Positions 1 to 7,053 are shown, numbered from the stretch's first letter. The stretch: 34,012 bases of DNA from Campylobacter helveticus (GCF_002080395.1 NZ_CP020480.1:1-34012), one strand, 5' to 3'. Numbers and translations: made by a program. Notes: a model not told the origin generated them from the letters alone.

Positions 1-558
1 ATGAAAAAATTATTTATTTTAAGTGATGAGAATGCCAAAAGATTAAAAGAAATTTCTACTAAAGAAAATAAATCTATGAGCAAGATTGTTAATCTACTCA
101 TAGAAAATTATTTCAAAGATGCCGAAGTGGAAAAAAGCATTTCTCAAAGTATTGAGAAGTTAAATTTTAGCGAAGATGAAAAAAGCAAAAATCACAAAAT
201 TATTAAAATAAAAATTGCAGAAAAAGAATACGATATACTTAAAAAATTTGCACTAAAAGAATCTTTAAATAATGTAACTCGATATATTAAATATCTCATA
301 TCTTTGAAAATTTATGCAGATAATTCCCTTTCAAATTTAGAACTAAAAGAGCTTGATAAAGCAAGAAGTGAATTTAATATGCTGGGCAAAAATCTCAATC
401 AAATTTTAAAGATTTTACACTCAAGAACAAGCACAAATGAAAAACAAAACTCAAGTATTAAAAATCTAAATGAGCTTTTAGAAGATATCAATTCTAAACA
501 AAATATTTTATATTCTAAAATTAATTCCTTTATACAAACTAACAAAAAGAGATTTTAA
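1..558 (+). CDS. mobC: MobC-like relaxosome accessory protein
   Basis: 185 residues. The first 40 residues look like a ribbon-helix-helix DNA-binding segment. The middle holds the MobC-type signature ARSEFNMLGKNLNQIL (about residues 121-136), typical of proteins that help the relaxase bind and melt oriT. The rest is helical and charged. It lies directly upstream of the relaxase gene (stop at 558, next ATG at 559), so the two are probably translationally coupled. The ATG is base 1 of the window. The final bases of the window (TAGGAAATAAT) supply a suitable ribosome binding site, which supports a circular molecule. Likely role: nicking accessory and autoregulator at the oriT region that ends the window. 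Family call from the GxNLNQ motif and position; fairly sure. Confidence 0.82.
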   Translation: MKKLFILSDENAKRLKEISTKENKSMSKIVNLLIENYFKDAEVEKSISQSIEKLNFSEDEKSKNHKIIKIKIAEKEYDILKKFALKESLNNVTRYIKYLISLKIYADNSLSNLELKELDKARSEFNMLGKNLNQILKILHSRTSTNEKQNSSIKNLNELLEDINSKQNILYSKINSFIQTNKKRF

Positions 559-2223
559 ATGTGCGCCGTTATTTTTAAAAGAAAAGATGAAGAAGAGCTT
601 AGAGCAAAAAAGTTTATTGATTATGGCAAATTTGCGAGAAAGAATTGTTATAAATTTATTGATTATCATATAGGGAGCTATTACACAAAAACGGCTTTTA
701 GCAAGGATAAAAATAGTAAAATTAAAAAAGAGAGCAATCGCTTTATTAATAAAAATCAGCATATCAAAAACACAGAAGTGCTTGTTAAAATTACTTCTAA
801 TTCCAAAAATCAAAACGCAATTTATAAGCATTTAGAATATATCAGTCGTAATGGTTCGGTAGAAACATTGGTTACAGATTTAAACTATTGTGAGCCTGAG
901 TTTAGAGATACAATTAGCGGACAATATCATTTAATGGGAAAAGAATATCTTAAATACACACACTCTTTTTATGAAGAAAAAATAGATTTATCTAAAAGTA
1001 AAAATGCAAGAAAAGCCCAAAGATTAACTTTTAATATGGTTTTTTCTCTTAAAGACTATCAAGGTATAGATGAGTTTTCTTTTGACCCTGAGCTTGTTAA
1101 AAAAGCGACTTTTTATACTATTAAAAAATTTTATCCTAATAATTTTTTCGTTCTTGCTTTACACACGGATACAAATAATCCGCATTGCCATATTTGCTTA
1201 AAAATACAAGATGAAAATGGCAAAAGAATAGACATAAGAAAAGCGGATTTGCATAAATTAAGAGAAGAATTTGCAAAAAATTTAAATAACTTAGGTTTAG
1301 AAGCAACGGCGACAAGAAAATATGAAAAAAACACTGAAAAATATATCAGCTCTTCTTTGTATAAAGATAAAGTCGTTCCAGATTTTTACCCTAATGCCAT
1401 AAAAGAGCGAAATGACCCAAGATTTGCTCCAAATCAATTAAAATGCTTTGAAATTGTGGATTTTGGAAATGCACCTTATGAATTTATGCAAGGAAATCCG
1501 CAGAGTTATTTTATCACTTATCTCACAAAAGATTTTAGAAAAGTTAGCATTTGGGGACAGGATTTAGAAAGGATTGTTAAAGAAAACGATCTTAAAAAAG
1601 GCGATTTTGCGAAATTTCACAAAATAGGCAGAGCTTATAAAATGAAAAGCTATGAAAAAATCGTAAAAAATAGTCTGTATGAGATAAATGAGCCTATTTA
1701 TTATTCTAAATGGGATTGTATCGTTTATGATATGGAGAAAAAATCTTTGAGTAAAGATAAATTTGAAAAATTAGCACAACAAGAAGTTTTAAAGCCAAGC
1801 GTTAAATTTATTAAAAAAATATCAAAGGAACACAATGCAAGAAAACCACGAAGACCAGATAGCTCAAGACACTACACAAAAGAAGAATGGGCAAAATATC
1901 ATCAGCGAAGAGGGCGGAAAGCTAAACGAGCGTTACAAACTCCCACAAGCTTATATAAGTCCGAGTTTAATTTTGATGAGCGCAGAGGATTTAACAACCT
2001 TGCTCCAAGAGAATTTGACTCTTTGCGAACTTTGCCCCAAAGCTCTATGGACTTTACAAAGCGAGAAGAATCAAAAAACACTGACTTGTTTTTGTCAAGC
2101 GATGCATATCCTAAGCTACTCAACGCGCAATCCCAAGCTTATACTGAGTTGCGATGGACAGCTTCAAGCTCTAGCGGAATTAGAGGCATAGAGAATAATA
2201 AAGAAAATTTAGAAAGAGAGTAG
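559..2223 (+). CDS. MOBP-type conjugative relaxase (TraI/VirD2-like)
   Basis: 554 residues. A relaxase nicks one strand at oriT, stays attached to the 5' end and is carried by the coupling protein through the secretion channel. Visible motifs: the metal-binding histidine triad HTDTNNPHCH (H202, D204, H209, H211; HxDx4HxH) and an upstream YISRNG segment with Tyr94 as probable nucleophile. The relaxase fold should cover about residues 70-290. The C-terminal third is basic and probably contacts DNA or the coupling protein. It starts directly after mobC and is followed by a small membrane-protein gene 3 bases after its stop. Oddity: from 1835 to 2191 a second long frame overlaps its 3' end, and base composition there is clearly less AT-rich than elsewhere. 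Family call is firm; the exact MOB subclass is inferred. Confidence 0.9.
   Translation: MCAVIFKRKDEEELRAKKFIDYGKFARKNCYKFIDYHIGSYYTKTAFSKDKNSKIKKESNRFINKNQHIKNTEVLVKITSNSKNQNAIYKHLEYISRNGSVETLVTDLNYCEPEFRDTISGQYHLMGKEYLKYTHSFYEEKIDLSKSKNARKAQRLTFNMVFSLKDYQGIDEFSFDPELVKKATFYTIKKFYPNNFFVLALHTDTNNPHCHICLKIQDENGKRIDIRKADLHKLREEFAKNLNNLGLEATATRKYEKNTEKYISSSLYKDKVVPDFYPNAIKERNDPRFAPNQLKCFEIVDFGNAPYEFMQGNPQSYFITYLTKDFRKVSIWGQDLERIVKENDLKKGDFAKFHKIGRAYKMKSYEKIVKNSLYEINEPIYYSKWDCIVYDMEKKSLSKDKFEKLAQQEVLKPSVKFIKKISKEHNARKPRRPDSSRHYTKEEWAKYHQRRGRKAKRALQTPTSLYKSEFNFDERRGFNNLAPREFDSLRTLPQSSMDFTKREESKNTDLFLSSDAYPKLLNAQSQAYTELRWTASSSSGIRGIENNKENLERE
1835..2191 (+). CDS. Candidate gene nested in another frame of the relaxase 3' end
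   Basis: 118-residue frame lying wholly inside the relaxase gene. It begins with ATG preceded by AAAGGA five bases upstream, a good ribosome binding site. The product is not basic, unlike the relaxase frame. It has five cysteines and leucine-rich helical stretches (for example LTTLLQENLTL). The overlapping DNA is much richer in G+C than the rest of the plasmid, as expected if two frames are constrained. Nested partners in relaxase genes are known elsewhere (MobA/MobB of IncQ plasmids), but I see no sequence match to MobB. It could also be a chance open frame, since a minus-strand frame is open here too. Function unknown. Confidence 0.38.
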   Translation: MQENHEDQIAQDTTQKKNGQNIISEEGGKLNERYKLPQAYISPSLILMSAEDLTTLLQENLTLCELCPKALWTLQSEKNQKTLTCFCQAMHILSYSTRNPKLILSCDGQLQALAELEA

Positions 2224-2226
2224 AAT

Positions 2227-2682
2227 ATGAATAAGAAAATTAAACAATACTGGAAACGAAATTATAAAACAATTTCTTCTTGGTTTCAAATTATAGCTTT
2301 TGCTGTTTGTTTGCTTTTGTCATCTTATGCTTTTACAGATCCATCATTTGAAAAATTGACTGTTGAACAAATAACAAAAAATGTAACTTGCGCCTTGATA
2401 TTTATGGCAATAAGCTTTAGTTTATTTTTATTTTTTACTTATGGAGATAAAAATCAAAAAATACTAGAACTTTTAAAGACTTATTCTAGCTCGGTTTGCG
2501 TTATCATTATAATGTTTTATTATTTTGTGGAAAAATACGAAGACCATCTCAAAACAAATAATGATATGGCCGAAGTTCTTTCGTTGCCGTATAAATTTTT
2601 TTGGATTTTAACGATTTTTATGACTTTTTATCTCATAAAGGTTGCTTTTTTCAATGACAAAAATGATGATAATTCGGCTTAA
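2227..2682 (+). CDS. Small four-helix membrane protein, function unknown
   Basis: 151 residues with a basic N-terminus (NKKIKQYWKRNYK), then probable membrane helices at about 19-37, 52-72, 85-102 and 122-142, and a charged Asp/Asn-rich end. It follows the relaxase stop by 3 bases, so it is probably the last gene of the mobC-relaxase operon. I do not recognise a family. Its place suggests a transfer-related or surface role, but nothing in the sequence proves it. It faces a minus-strand gene across an AT-only inverted repeat. Confidence 0.7.
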   Translation: MNKKIKQYWKRNYKTISSWFQIIAFAVCLLLSSYAFTDPSFEKLTVEQITKNVTCALIFMAISFSLFLFFTYGDKNQKILELLKTYSSSVCVIIIMFYYFVEKYEDHLKTNNDMAEVLSLPYKFFWILTIFMTFYLIKVAFFNDKNDDNSA

Positions 2683-2689
2683 TATGGAT

Positions 2690-2723
2690 ATTAATTATAA
2701 TCTAATAATAGATTATAATTAAT
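2690..2723. repeat. Perfect 15-bp inverted repeat between convergent genes
   Basis: Arms ATTAATTATAATCTA (2690-2704) and TAGATTATAATTAAT (2709-2723) with loop ATAA. Each arm contains one ATTATAAT palindrome (2694-2701 and 2712-2719), the element that recurs in most gaps up to 10.4 kb. It lies between converging genes, so a bidirectional terminator is possible, but the all-A/T stem would be weak. A protein-binding site is as likely. Confidence 0.6.
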
Positions 2724-2733
2724 TATAGAAATT

Positions 2734-3030
2734 TTACCTGTTTGAGTCTTTGTTCTCATCTTTAGTGACGGAAGTGTCAAAAAATAGAATGTACCCAACA
2801 ATGAGAGCAGCCATTGTAAAAGTAATGTATGGCAAATAAATAATAGAGGAAGATTCTATAAGGATTTTTTGCTCTTCAGTTAAAAAGAGAAGAATGAGAT
2901 GATATGGGAGATAAATCGCAATAAAAAATGTTATCAAAAGAGCTATAGAAAAAACTATGATGAGAATTACTGTCTCGGCGATAGTTAATTCTCTTAATTC
3001 TTTCACTTTGTGTGTTTCCTTGAAATCCAT
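2734..3030 (-). CDS. Small membrane protein, function unknown
   Basis: 98 residues. Short cytoplasmic start, then two strongly hydrophobic stretches (about 17-51, probably one long or two close helices, and 62-86), and a charged tail. It starts 13 bases after the stop of the 275-residue gene at 3044-3871 and shares its direction, so the two are probably co-transcribed. No family recognised. Membrane partner proteins of this kind occur in immunity and abortive systems, but that is only a possibility here. Confidence 0.65.
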   Translation of the reverse strand: MDFKETHKVKELRELTIAETVILIIVFSIALLITFFIAIYLPYHLILLFLTEEQKILIESSSIIYLPYITFTMAALIVGYILFFDTSVTKDENKDSNR

Positions 3031-3043
3031 TAAGTTTGTTCCT

Positions 3044-3871
3044 CTATTTTTGAAGTAACTTTTTGATTAAAAACTCAAGCCTATCTTTTTTATCATTTAA
3101 CGAAGAGAAATCTGCATCTTCAAAAAGTTCCTTGGCTTCTTCAATGATTAGATTTTTCTTCGCATAAAGTCCTTTTTCAACAAAAAAGCAACCATTCTCT
3201 TTCGCTCCATTTTTTTCTAATTTTTCATTCAAATTCTCGAAAATTTCTTCGCTAGATAGAAAATCAAATGGATAATTATAAGATTTTTCATAAATTATTG
3301 AGAAATGTGCCTCATTAACAATATCTCTCCAAATTAAAAAAGTATAAAGAAAATCTTCATATTCAAAGAATTCGTTTAAGATTTCATCTTCGTTAAAATA
3401 GCTATTTTCTACAATATTTTTTAAAGCACAAAGTTCTTTAATGCTTAAAAATTCTAAAACTTTAAAAAGAGCTTGATAGGCTTTTATGTCAGGCTCTTTA
3501 ATTATGCCATTGTAGAAATTAATACTAAGTCCGCCCTCGTTATACATATCAGCTAAGATTCTTACATTGTCTCCACCTTCAAAACAAACAAAGGCATAAA
3601 ATCTAAAAATATCCAGCCACTCTTTATCATTTTTTTGCATAAAAGGCTTGAGTGTGTCCTCAAGCCTTGCTTTAAAATCACTTGGGATTTTTGCAAAGAG
3701 TTCTTTAAGATAATCCTTATCGCCATAATACTCTTTGCTATCTTCATCAAGTTTTAATCCCAGCGTATTGTTTTTAAAGTCTTTAAATTTTGTGTCGCAC
3801 TCTGTCAAAAACTCTTGCCTGTATGCTTTTAAAACATTTAACTTTTCTACAGAAATTCTAAAAATACTCAT
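3044..3871 (-). CDS. Hypothetical soluble protein, 275 residues
   Basis: Acidic, mostly helical protein with no signal peptide or membrane segment. No motif was recognised. It has aromatic- and acid-rich segments in the middle (about residues 160-200) and a Lys/Leu-rich end. It is preceded by ATTATAAT copies at 3903, 3913 and 3923 and a related GTTATAAT at 3888, and followed closely by a small membrane-protein gene. The ATG has TTCTCC on the plus strand (GGAGAA on the coding strand) just upstream, a good ribosome binding site. It could be one half of a two-gene soluble/membrane unit. Function unknown. Confidence 0.7.
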   Translation of the reverse strand: MSIFRISVEKLNVLKAYRQEFLTECDTKFKDFKNNTLGLKLDEDSKEYYGDKDYLKELFAKIPSDFKARLEDTLKPFMQKNDKEWLDIFRFYAFVCFEGGDNVRILADMYNEGGLSINFYNGIIKEPDIKAYQALFKVLEFLSIKELCALKNIVENSYFNEDEILNEFFEYEDFLYTFLIWRDIVNEAHFSIIYEKSYNYPFDFLSSEEIFENLNEKLEKNGAKENGCFFVEKGLYAKKNLIIEEAKELFEDADFSSLNDKKDRLEFLIKKLLQK

Positions 3872-3902
3872 CTTTTCTCCTTTTATTGTTATAATTTATT
3901 AA

Positions 3903-3930
3903 ATTATAATGAATTATAATTAATTATAAT
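3903..3930. repeat. Three ATTATAAT palindromes at exact 10-bp spacing
   Basis: Copies at 3903-3910, 3913-3920 and 3923-3930, each a perfect 8-bp palindrome and one helical turn apart. A degenerate GTTATAAT sits at 3888-3895. The array overlaps the stop of the 105-residue gene and lies upstream of the 3044-3871 gene. Helically phased short palindromes are typical of arrays bound by ribbon-helix-helix regulators. The AT-rich background makes chance copies common, but the exact phasing is notable. Confidence 0.5.
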
Positions 3931-4237
3931 TTAATTCTTGTTCTTTTTCTACATTTTTTTGATGAAGCATTTTATAGCTTGGAATCCAGTCTTTTTCCTT
4001 ATTTTGTATTTTTTCGATGATAGTATCCCTATCTTTTTTCAAGGCATTAAGCAGTTCTTGTTTTGCAAATCCGCCTTGATGAAGTAAAATATCATTTGTA
4101 ATGTTACGCAAACAAATTTCTATCAGCAATAGTTTTGGTGCAAGACGACCAATGAGAGCCAAATTCTCAAAATGCTCACTTAGACTCGCATAAGATTGTA
4201 AGCGTTCTTTTGAGAGCAGAATTTCTAAGCTTTTCAA
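3920..4237 (-). CDS. Hypothetical protein, possible Abi-like N-terminal fragment
   Basis: 105 residues. The N-terminal half (LLSKERLQSYASL, then HFENLALIGRLAPKLLLIEI and LRN) reads like the start of the Abi-like helical proteins common in epsilonproteobacteria. It is much shorter than those, so it may be a truncated relative. The C-terminal half is charged (KKDRDTIIEKIQNKEKDW). Its ATG overlaps the stop of the preceding 82-residue gene by ATGA (4234-4237), so it is the third gene of the parA operon. The similarity is from memory and weak. Confidence 0.55.
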   Translation of the reverse strand: MKSLEILLSKERLQSYASLSEHFENLALIGRLAPKLLLIEICLRNITNDILLHQGGFAKQELLNALKKDRDTIIEKIQNKEKDWIPSYKMLHQKNVEKEQELNYN

Positions 4238-4482
4238 ACAATCCCTTTTTCTCTAATGCACTCTTTAAAAAATTTGGCGATTGAGAGATTTTGACTTTGA
4301 CAATAGGCTTTAAGTTTAACATATTCGCTTACTTTTAAGGAAAGTGTAAAAATTTTAAGCCCATCAATTATAGGCTCTTGTGTTTGTGGGGTTTGAGTTT
4401 GTTTTGCTGTTCTATTTTCTTTCATTTCAGCACCTTGTCCAACCTGAGCTAAAATCTGCGTGTCAATGATTTTCTTTGCCAT
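4234..4482 (-). CDS. Ribbon-helix-helix-type partner of ParA (ParG/ParB-like)
   Basis: 82 residues. A disordered Gln/Thr/Pro-rich N-terminal arm (about 1-40) is followed by a short strand (LKIFTLSLKVSEY) and two helices (LKAYCQSQNLSIAKFFKECIR), the pattern of ribbon-helix-helix dimers. It lies directly downstream of parA in the same direction, as in ParFG-type partition operons, where the second gene encodes the centromere-binding protein with a flexible arm that stimulates ParA. Probable targets are the phased ATTATAAT repeats upstream of parA and in neighbouring gaps. The fold call is from pattern only. Confidence 0.62.
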   Translation of the reverse strand: MAKKIIDTQILAQVGQGAEMKENRTAKQTQTPQTQEPIIDGLKIFTLSLKVSEYVKLKAYCQSQNLSIAKFFKECIREKGIV

Positions 4483-4515
4483 TGTTTTATCCTTGTATTA
4501 ATTAAATTAAAATAT

Positions 4516-4533
4516 ATTATAATAAATTATAAT
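4516..4533. repeat. Two ATTATAAT palindromes 10 bp apart
   Basis: Exact copies at 4516-4523 and 4526-4533, between parA and the ribbon-helix-helix gene. Same element and spacing as at 3903-3930. A candidate site for local autoregulation. Confidence 0.45.
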
Positions 4534-5193
4534 TTAATTAAGTAAATTATCAATTTCTTTAAAAAGTTTTTTTAATTCTTCTTGAGCTTTTATTTCGGAA
4601 GAATTTTTTGTTTGAATTTCTAAAATGCCTTTGCCTTCCGTGAGAGAATTTTTAAAAATAACCTTATCCCTTATTAAATTTTTAAGAAAGGTATAATGTG
4701 AACAGTTTTCCATTTGTTTATAGATATAGTCAAATTGCTTGATTGAGCTACTAATTCTATTAATAAGAAGATGAATTTTAAGTTTTTGTTTGCTCTGTTC
4801 TTCTATCTGATTTAAAATATTTTTATCAAAATCAATCAATCTTAAAATTTCTAATGGACTGTCTGAAAACGGCGTGATAACTAAATCACTCACACTTAAA
4901 ACAATTCTATTAAAAGCCGAGTCAAACCCCCCACTATCAATAACTATTATGGTGTCATCATCATTTTTGTTAATAAAATTAATAAGCTCTCTTTCGTCTT
5001 TAAATTTCTTAATATCAAAGCCCCTAAGTTTATTAAGCACTCTTAATTGATTCAGATTTGAAATACTACTTTGTCCGTCTAAGTCGATACAAATAAATTT
5101 TTTCTTTTTATCTTGCAAATGCACTAAATAATTAAAACAAATTGTTGTCTTACCAACGCCACCTTTTGGATGCGAAAATGAAATTATAGCCAT
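4534..5193 (-). CDS. parA: ParA-family partition ATPase
   Basis: 219 residues, the length of short (type Ib, ParF-like) ParA proteins with no N-terminal DNA-binding domain. Deviant Walker A KGGVGKTT lies at about residues 10-17 (SHPKGGVGKTT), Walker A' DLDGQSS near 38-44, and a DSGGFD segment in place of Walker B near 87-92. Such ATPases form dynamic gradients on the nucleoid and position plasmid copies through a centromere-binding partner, here probably the 82-residue product downstream. The AT-rich gap upstream, with ATTATAAT-type repeats, is the likely centromere and operator. Family firm. Confidence 0.9.
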   Translation of the reverse strand: MAIISFSHPKGGVGKTTICFNYLVHLQDKKKKFICIDLDGQSSISNLNQLRVLNKLRGFDIKKFKDERELINFINKNDDDTIIVIDSGGFDSAFNRIVLSVSDLVITPFSDSPLEILRLIDFDKNILNQIEEQSKQKLKIHLLINRISSSIKQFDYIYKQMENCSHYTFLKNLIRDKVIFKNSLTEGKGILEIQTKNSSEIKAQEELKKLFKEIDNLLN

Positions 5194-5321
5194 AATGAGC
5201 CTTTTAATTTTTATATTTAAATTAATTTTATCATAATTAATTTAATAAAACTTAATAAAATATAATTTAATAATTTTATTATAATATAATCTAATAAATT
5301 AAAATTAATTATAATAAATTC
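5194..5321. promoter_or_regulatory. AT-only region upstream of parA, candidate centromere (parS)
   Basis: About 128 bp with almost no G or C. It contains exact ATTATAAT at 5278-5285 and 5308-5315 (30 bp apart, three helical turns) and one-mismatch copies at 5230-5237 and 5259-5266. It lies between parA (start 5193) and the fic stop, where ParFG-like systems keep their centromere and promoter. The role is inferred from position and repeats. Confidence 0.5.
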
Positions 5322-5402
5322 TTATCTATCTAAATCTTTGCTCTTATCTTTAGGTTTAAGATTTTGCGAAGCTTTTCTAACCGCTTCTTGCATCGCTTCG
5401 AT
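5322..5402 (-). repeat. Tail-module copy 1 (end of fic)
   Basis: DNA coding the shared lysine-rich C-terminal tail. It is almost the same as 6305-6394 for its distal half (through GTTTAAGATTTTGCGAAGC on the plus strand), and diverges more towards the Fic core. See the copies at 6305, 15190 and 16880. Confidence 0.8.
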
Positions 5403-6026
5403 TTCCCTCTGTTTAGACATATCAATTTTCTTTAAATTGTTTTTGATTATTTTTTCTAAAGAGCTATTTTGATGATTCATTGCTTCAATAGAAGCTCGAA
5501 GCATAATTTCTTTTGGAGTTAAGTTCAAATCAAGTTCATATCCAGCATTTTTTGCAAGTTGATTAATAAAAATTCTTTGAGTGCGTCCATTACCCTCGCA
5601 AAATGGATGCATAGCGTTTAAATCAGCCATAAAATTTGCCAATTCTTTGATAAATTGTTCATCATTTTTGCAAGTTTTTAGCAATTCTTTTTCCATTAAA
5701 CCATCAAATATTCTTTTTGATTCTTGTGGGATTAAAACGCCAACACAAAATTGAGAATCGCCTTTATGTAAAGCCTTAAAAAATTTTTCTTCATATCTGT
5801 CTTTTCCAGCCCAAGTGTAAATATCTTTAAAAATAAATTGATGAATTGCTTTTAGGTGTTCGTAGTTAAAATTACCTTTTATTTCATTTTTGCTGAGTTC
5901 TTGCATTGCTAGTTGAGCGAGTATTCTTTCTTTGTGTTCTAAATCACTTAATGAAGTTGCATTAACCTTATTTGTGGAGAGTAAAAATGTATCAATATCC
6001 GTATATGTATCTTGGGTATCCCACAT
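5322..6026 (-). CDS. Fic-domain AMP-transferase toxin with secretion-like tail
   Basis: Fic enzymes transfer AMP from ATP to target hydroxyls. The active-site loop HPFCEGNGRTQR matches HxFx(D/E)GNGRxxR exactly, so it should be active. A typical Fic core runs from about residue 35 to 190. I chose the ATG at 6026, which overlaps the antitoxin stop as TAATG; a GTG at 6041 is the longer alternative. The inhibitory helix is on the separate upstream gene, making this a class I Fic like VbhT/VbhA of a Bartonella conjugative plasmid. The last ~26 residues (AMQEAVRKASQNLK, then KDKSKDLDR) are nearly identical to the end of the VapD protein at 6305-6733 and related to two other toxin-like proteins. No BID domain. 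Probably delivered by the plasmid's own secretion system (inference). Confidence 0.9.
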   Translation of the reverse strand: MWDTQDTYTDIDTFLLSTNKVNATSLSDLEHKERILAQLAMQELSKNEIKGNFNYEHLKAIHQFIFKDIYTWAGKDRYEEKFFKALHKGDSQFCVGVLIPQESKRIFDGLMEKELLKTCKNDEQFIKELANFMADLNAMHPFCEGNGRTQRIFINQLAKNAGYELDLNLTPKEIMLRASIEAMNHQNSSLEKIIKNNLKKIDMSKQREIEAMQEAVRKASQNLKPKDKSKDLDR

Positions 6027-6265
6027 TAAAGGCAACCCCACTGAGCTTTATAATTTTGAGTAATTTCTAAAACACTCTTATCGCCTTTTTGAATGGCTAT
6101 GCCGTTTAAAATATCTTCTTCATTGAGATGCATATTTTCTATGGCAAAGCTACATATAATAGACTTAATATTATCGTATTGTCTTGGTGTGAGATTATTT
6201 GCATATTTATTTAAAATATTTAGGCTTTCTTCTAAGCTATAAACTTCTTTACAATTTTGCAACAT
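6026..6265 (-). CDS. Fic antitoxin (VbhA/FicA-like)
   Basis: 79 residues, directly upstream of fic with TAATG overlap. It carries the inhibitory-helix signature (S/T)xxx(E/D)(G/N) as SFAIEN (about residues 38-43). In Fic antitoxins the Glu of this motif reaches the ATP site and blocks productive binding. The C-terminal part (GDKSVLEITQNY) resembles the VbhA family end. Antitoxin first, toxin second, is the usual order and lets inhibitor be made ahead of enzyme. Sure of role, less of exact family name. Confidence 0.85.
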   Translation of the reverse strand: MLQNCKEVYSLEESLNILNKYANNLTPRQYDNIKSIICSFAIENMHLNEEDILNGIAIQKGDKSVLEITQNYKAQWGCL

Positions 6266-6304
6266 TTTTATCCTTTTACTTTTTTATTAAATTATAATAA
6301 ATTA

Positions 6305-6394
6305 TTATCTATTTAAATCTTTGCTCTTATCTTTAGGTTTAAGATTTTGCGAAGCCTTTTTAACCGCTTCTTGCATAGTTTTGATTTGCTCTTG
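6305..6394 (-). repeat. Tail-module copy 2 (end of vapD); 46 bp identical to copy 3
   Basis: Bases 6349-6394 are identical to 15234-15279 (46 of 46), although the genes they end are unrelated. The distal part resembles copy 1 (fic). This DNA-level identity points to recent recombination or gene conversion between tails. Confidence 0.88.
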
Positions 6395-6733
6395 TTTAGA
6401 ATCTTTTTGAAGATTTTTTGTTTGGGAAAGTGTTTGATTATCTTTAAAGATATGACTAAGGCTATATTGCTCCCCTATGTCTGTAACATCAAATTCTTGT
6501 ATGCAAGAGCTTATCCAAGCAAATTTATCGTTAAGCTTTCTAGCAATTTTAGCTATTTGTCTATCGCTCATCACTTCTATCGAAGCATAGCCTGAATATT
6601 GCCTGTGTTCAAAGCCATTTTCAAGCATAAAATTCTTAATTTGACTATAAGGCTCTCTTGTATCGCCAAAATGCTTTTTAAGCTCTTCAGTAGATAAATC
6701 AAAATTAATAGCCTTACGCTTTTTCACTTCCAA
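6305..6733 (-). CDS. vapD: VapD-family RNase with secretion-like C-terminal tail
   Basis: 142 residues. Residues 8-95 read as a VapD fold (Cas2-like ferredoxin fold endoribonuclease): KAINFDL first strand with its conserved Asp, Tyr in REPYSQIK, GFEHRQYSGY, and WISSCIQEFDVTDIG. The C-terminal 28 residues (EQIKTMQEAVKKAS, then NLKPKDKSKDLNR) are an added tail also found on Fic and two BECR-like proteins; ordinary VapD lacks it. The start appears to be TTG at 6733, at the position where the paralogue at 26433 uses ATG, and it overlaps the end of the upstream partner gene by 10 bp exactly as there. The TTG may keep toxin level low. Confidence 0.8.
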   Translation of the reverse strand: MEVKKRKAINFDLSTEELKKHFGDTREPYSQIKNFMLENGFEHRQYSGYASIEVMSDRQIAKIARKLNDKFAWISSCIQEFDVTDIGEQYSLSHIFKDNQTLSQTKNLQKDSKQEQIKTMQEAVKKASQNLKPKDKSKDLNR

Positions 6734-7053
6734 ATCCCCATATCATCACCGATAAGTGTTTCGTCTCCCTCTTTTTCGCTAAGCCAAGTCCATTCTTTAA
6801 CATTGAGAGTGAACCAATCGCATTTAATGAGATTTGTATAAACAAATGTTCCTAGACAGCCTAAATCATTCTCATCGCCCTTGCAATGATAAGTATTTTT
6901 ATCTATCTTTACCATTTCACTATGCTCCGCCATTTCATCAATTGCTTTATAGATTTTTTCTAAATCGTATTTATCCTCTTTTAAAATCTTTTCTTCATCT
7001 AAAATAAAATGTGTGCCTAGAAGTGGATATTTTTTCGCTGAACTTGTTGTCAT
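6724..7053 (-). CDS. VapD partner, candidate antitoxin (VapX position)
   Basis: 109 residues, paired with vapD by a 10-bp overlap. It is clearly paralogous to the 107-residue protein at 26119-26442: both share PLLGT near the start, IDKNTYHC, DLGCLG and DWFTLNVKEWTWLSEKEGD. Two independent copies always upstream of vapD make it a probable cognate antitoxin or accessory, as vapX is for vapD in Haemophilus, although I cannot claim sequence homology to VapX. Two conserved cysteines (YHC and LGC) might bind metal. The ATG at 7053 is preceded by AAGGAGT. Confidence 0.68.
   Translation of the reverse strand: MTTSSAKKYPLLGTHFILDEEKILKEDKYDLEKIYKAIDEMAEHSEMVKIDKNTYHCKGDENDLGCLGTFVYTNLIKCDWFTLNVKEWTWLSEKEGDETLIGDDMGIWK

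Noticed and set aside
508-831. Minus-strand 107-residue frame over mobC/relaxase
   Set aside because: Lies opposite two clear genes, has the composition expected of an AT-rich antisense frame, and has no support from start signals or motifs.
1902-2123. Minus-strand 73-residue frame in the relaxase 3' end
   Set aside because: Open by effect of the raised G+C in this part. No ribosome binding site noticed and no motif.
2690-2723. Insertion-sequence end or IS remnant
   Set aside because: The inverted repeat is pure A/T with a 4-base loop and no transposase anywhere near; a regulator site or terminator fits better.
5322-6026. BID-type secretion domain on Fic
   Set aside because: The part after the Fic core is only some 40 residues, far too short for a BID domain.
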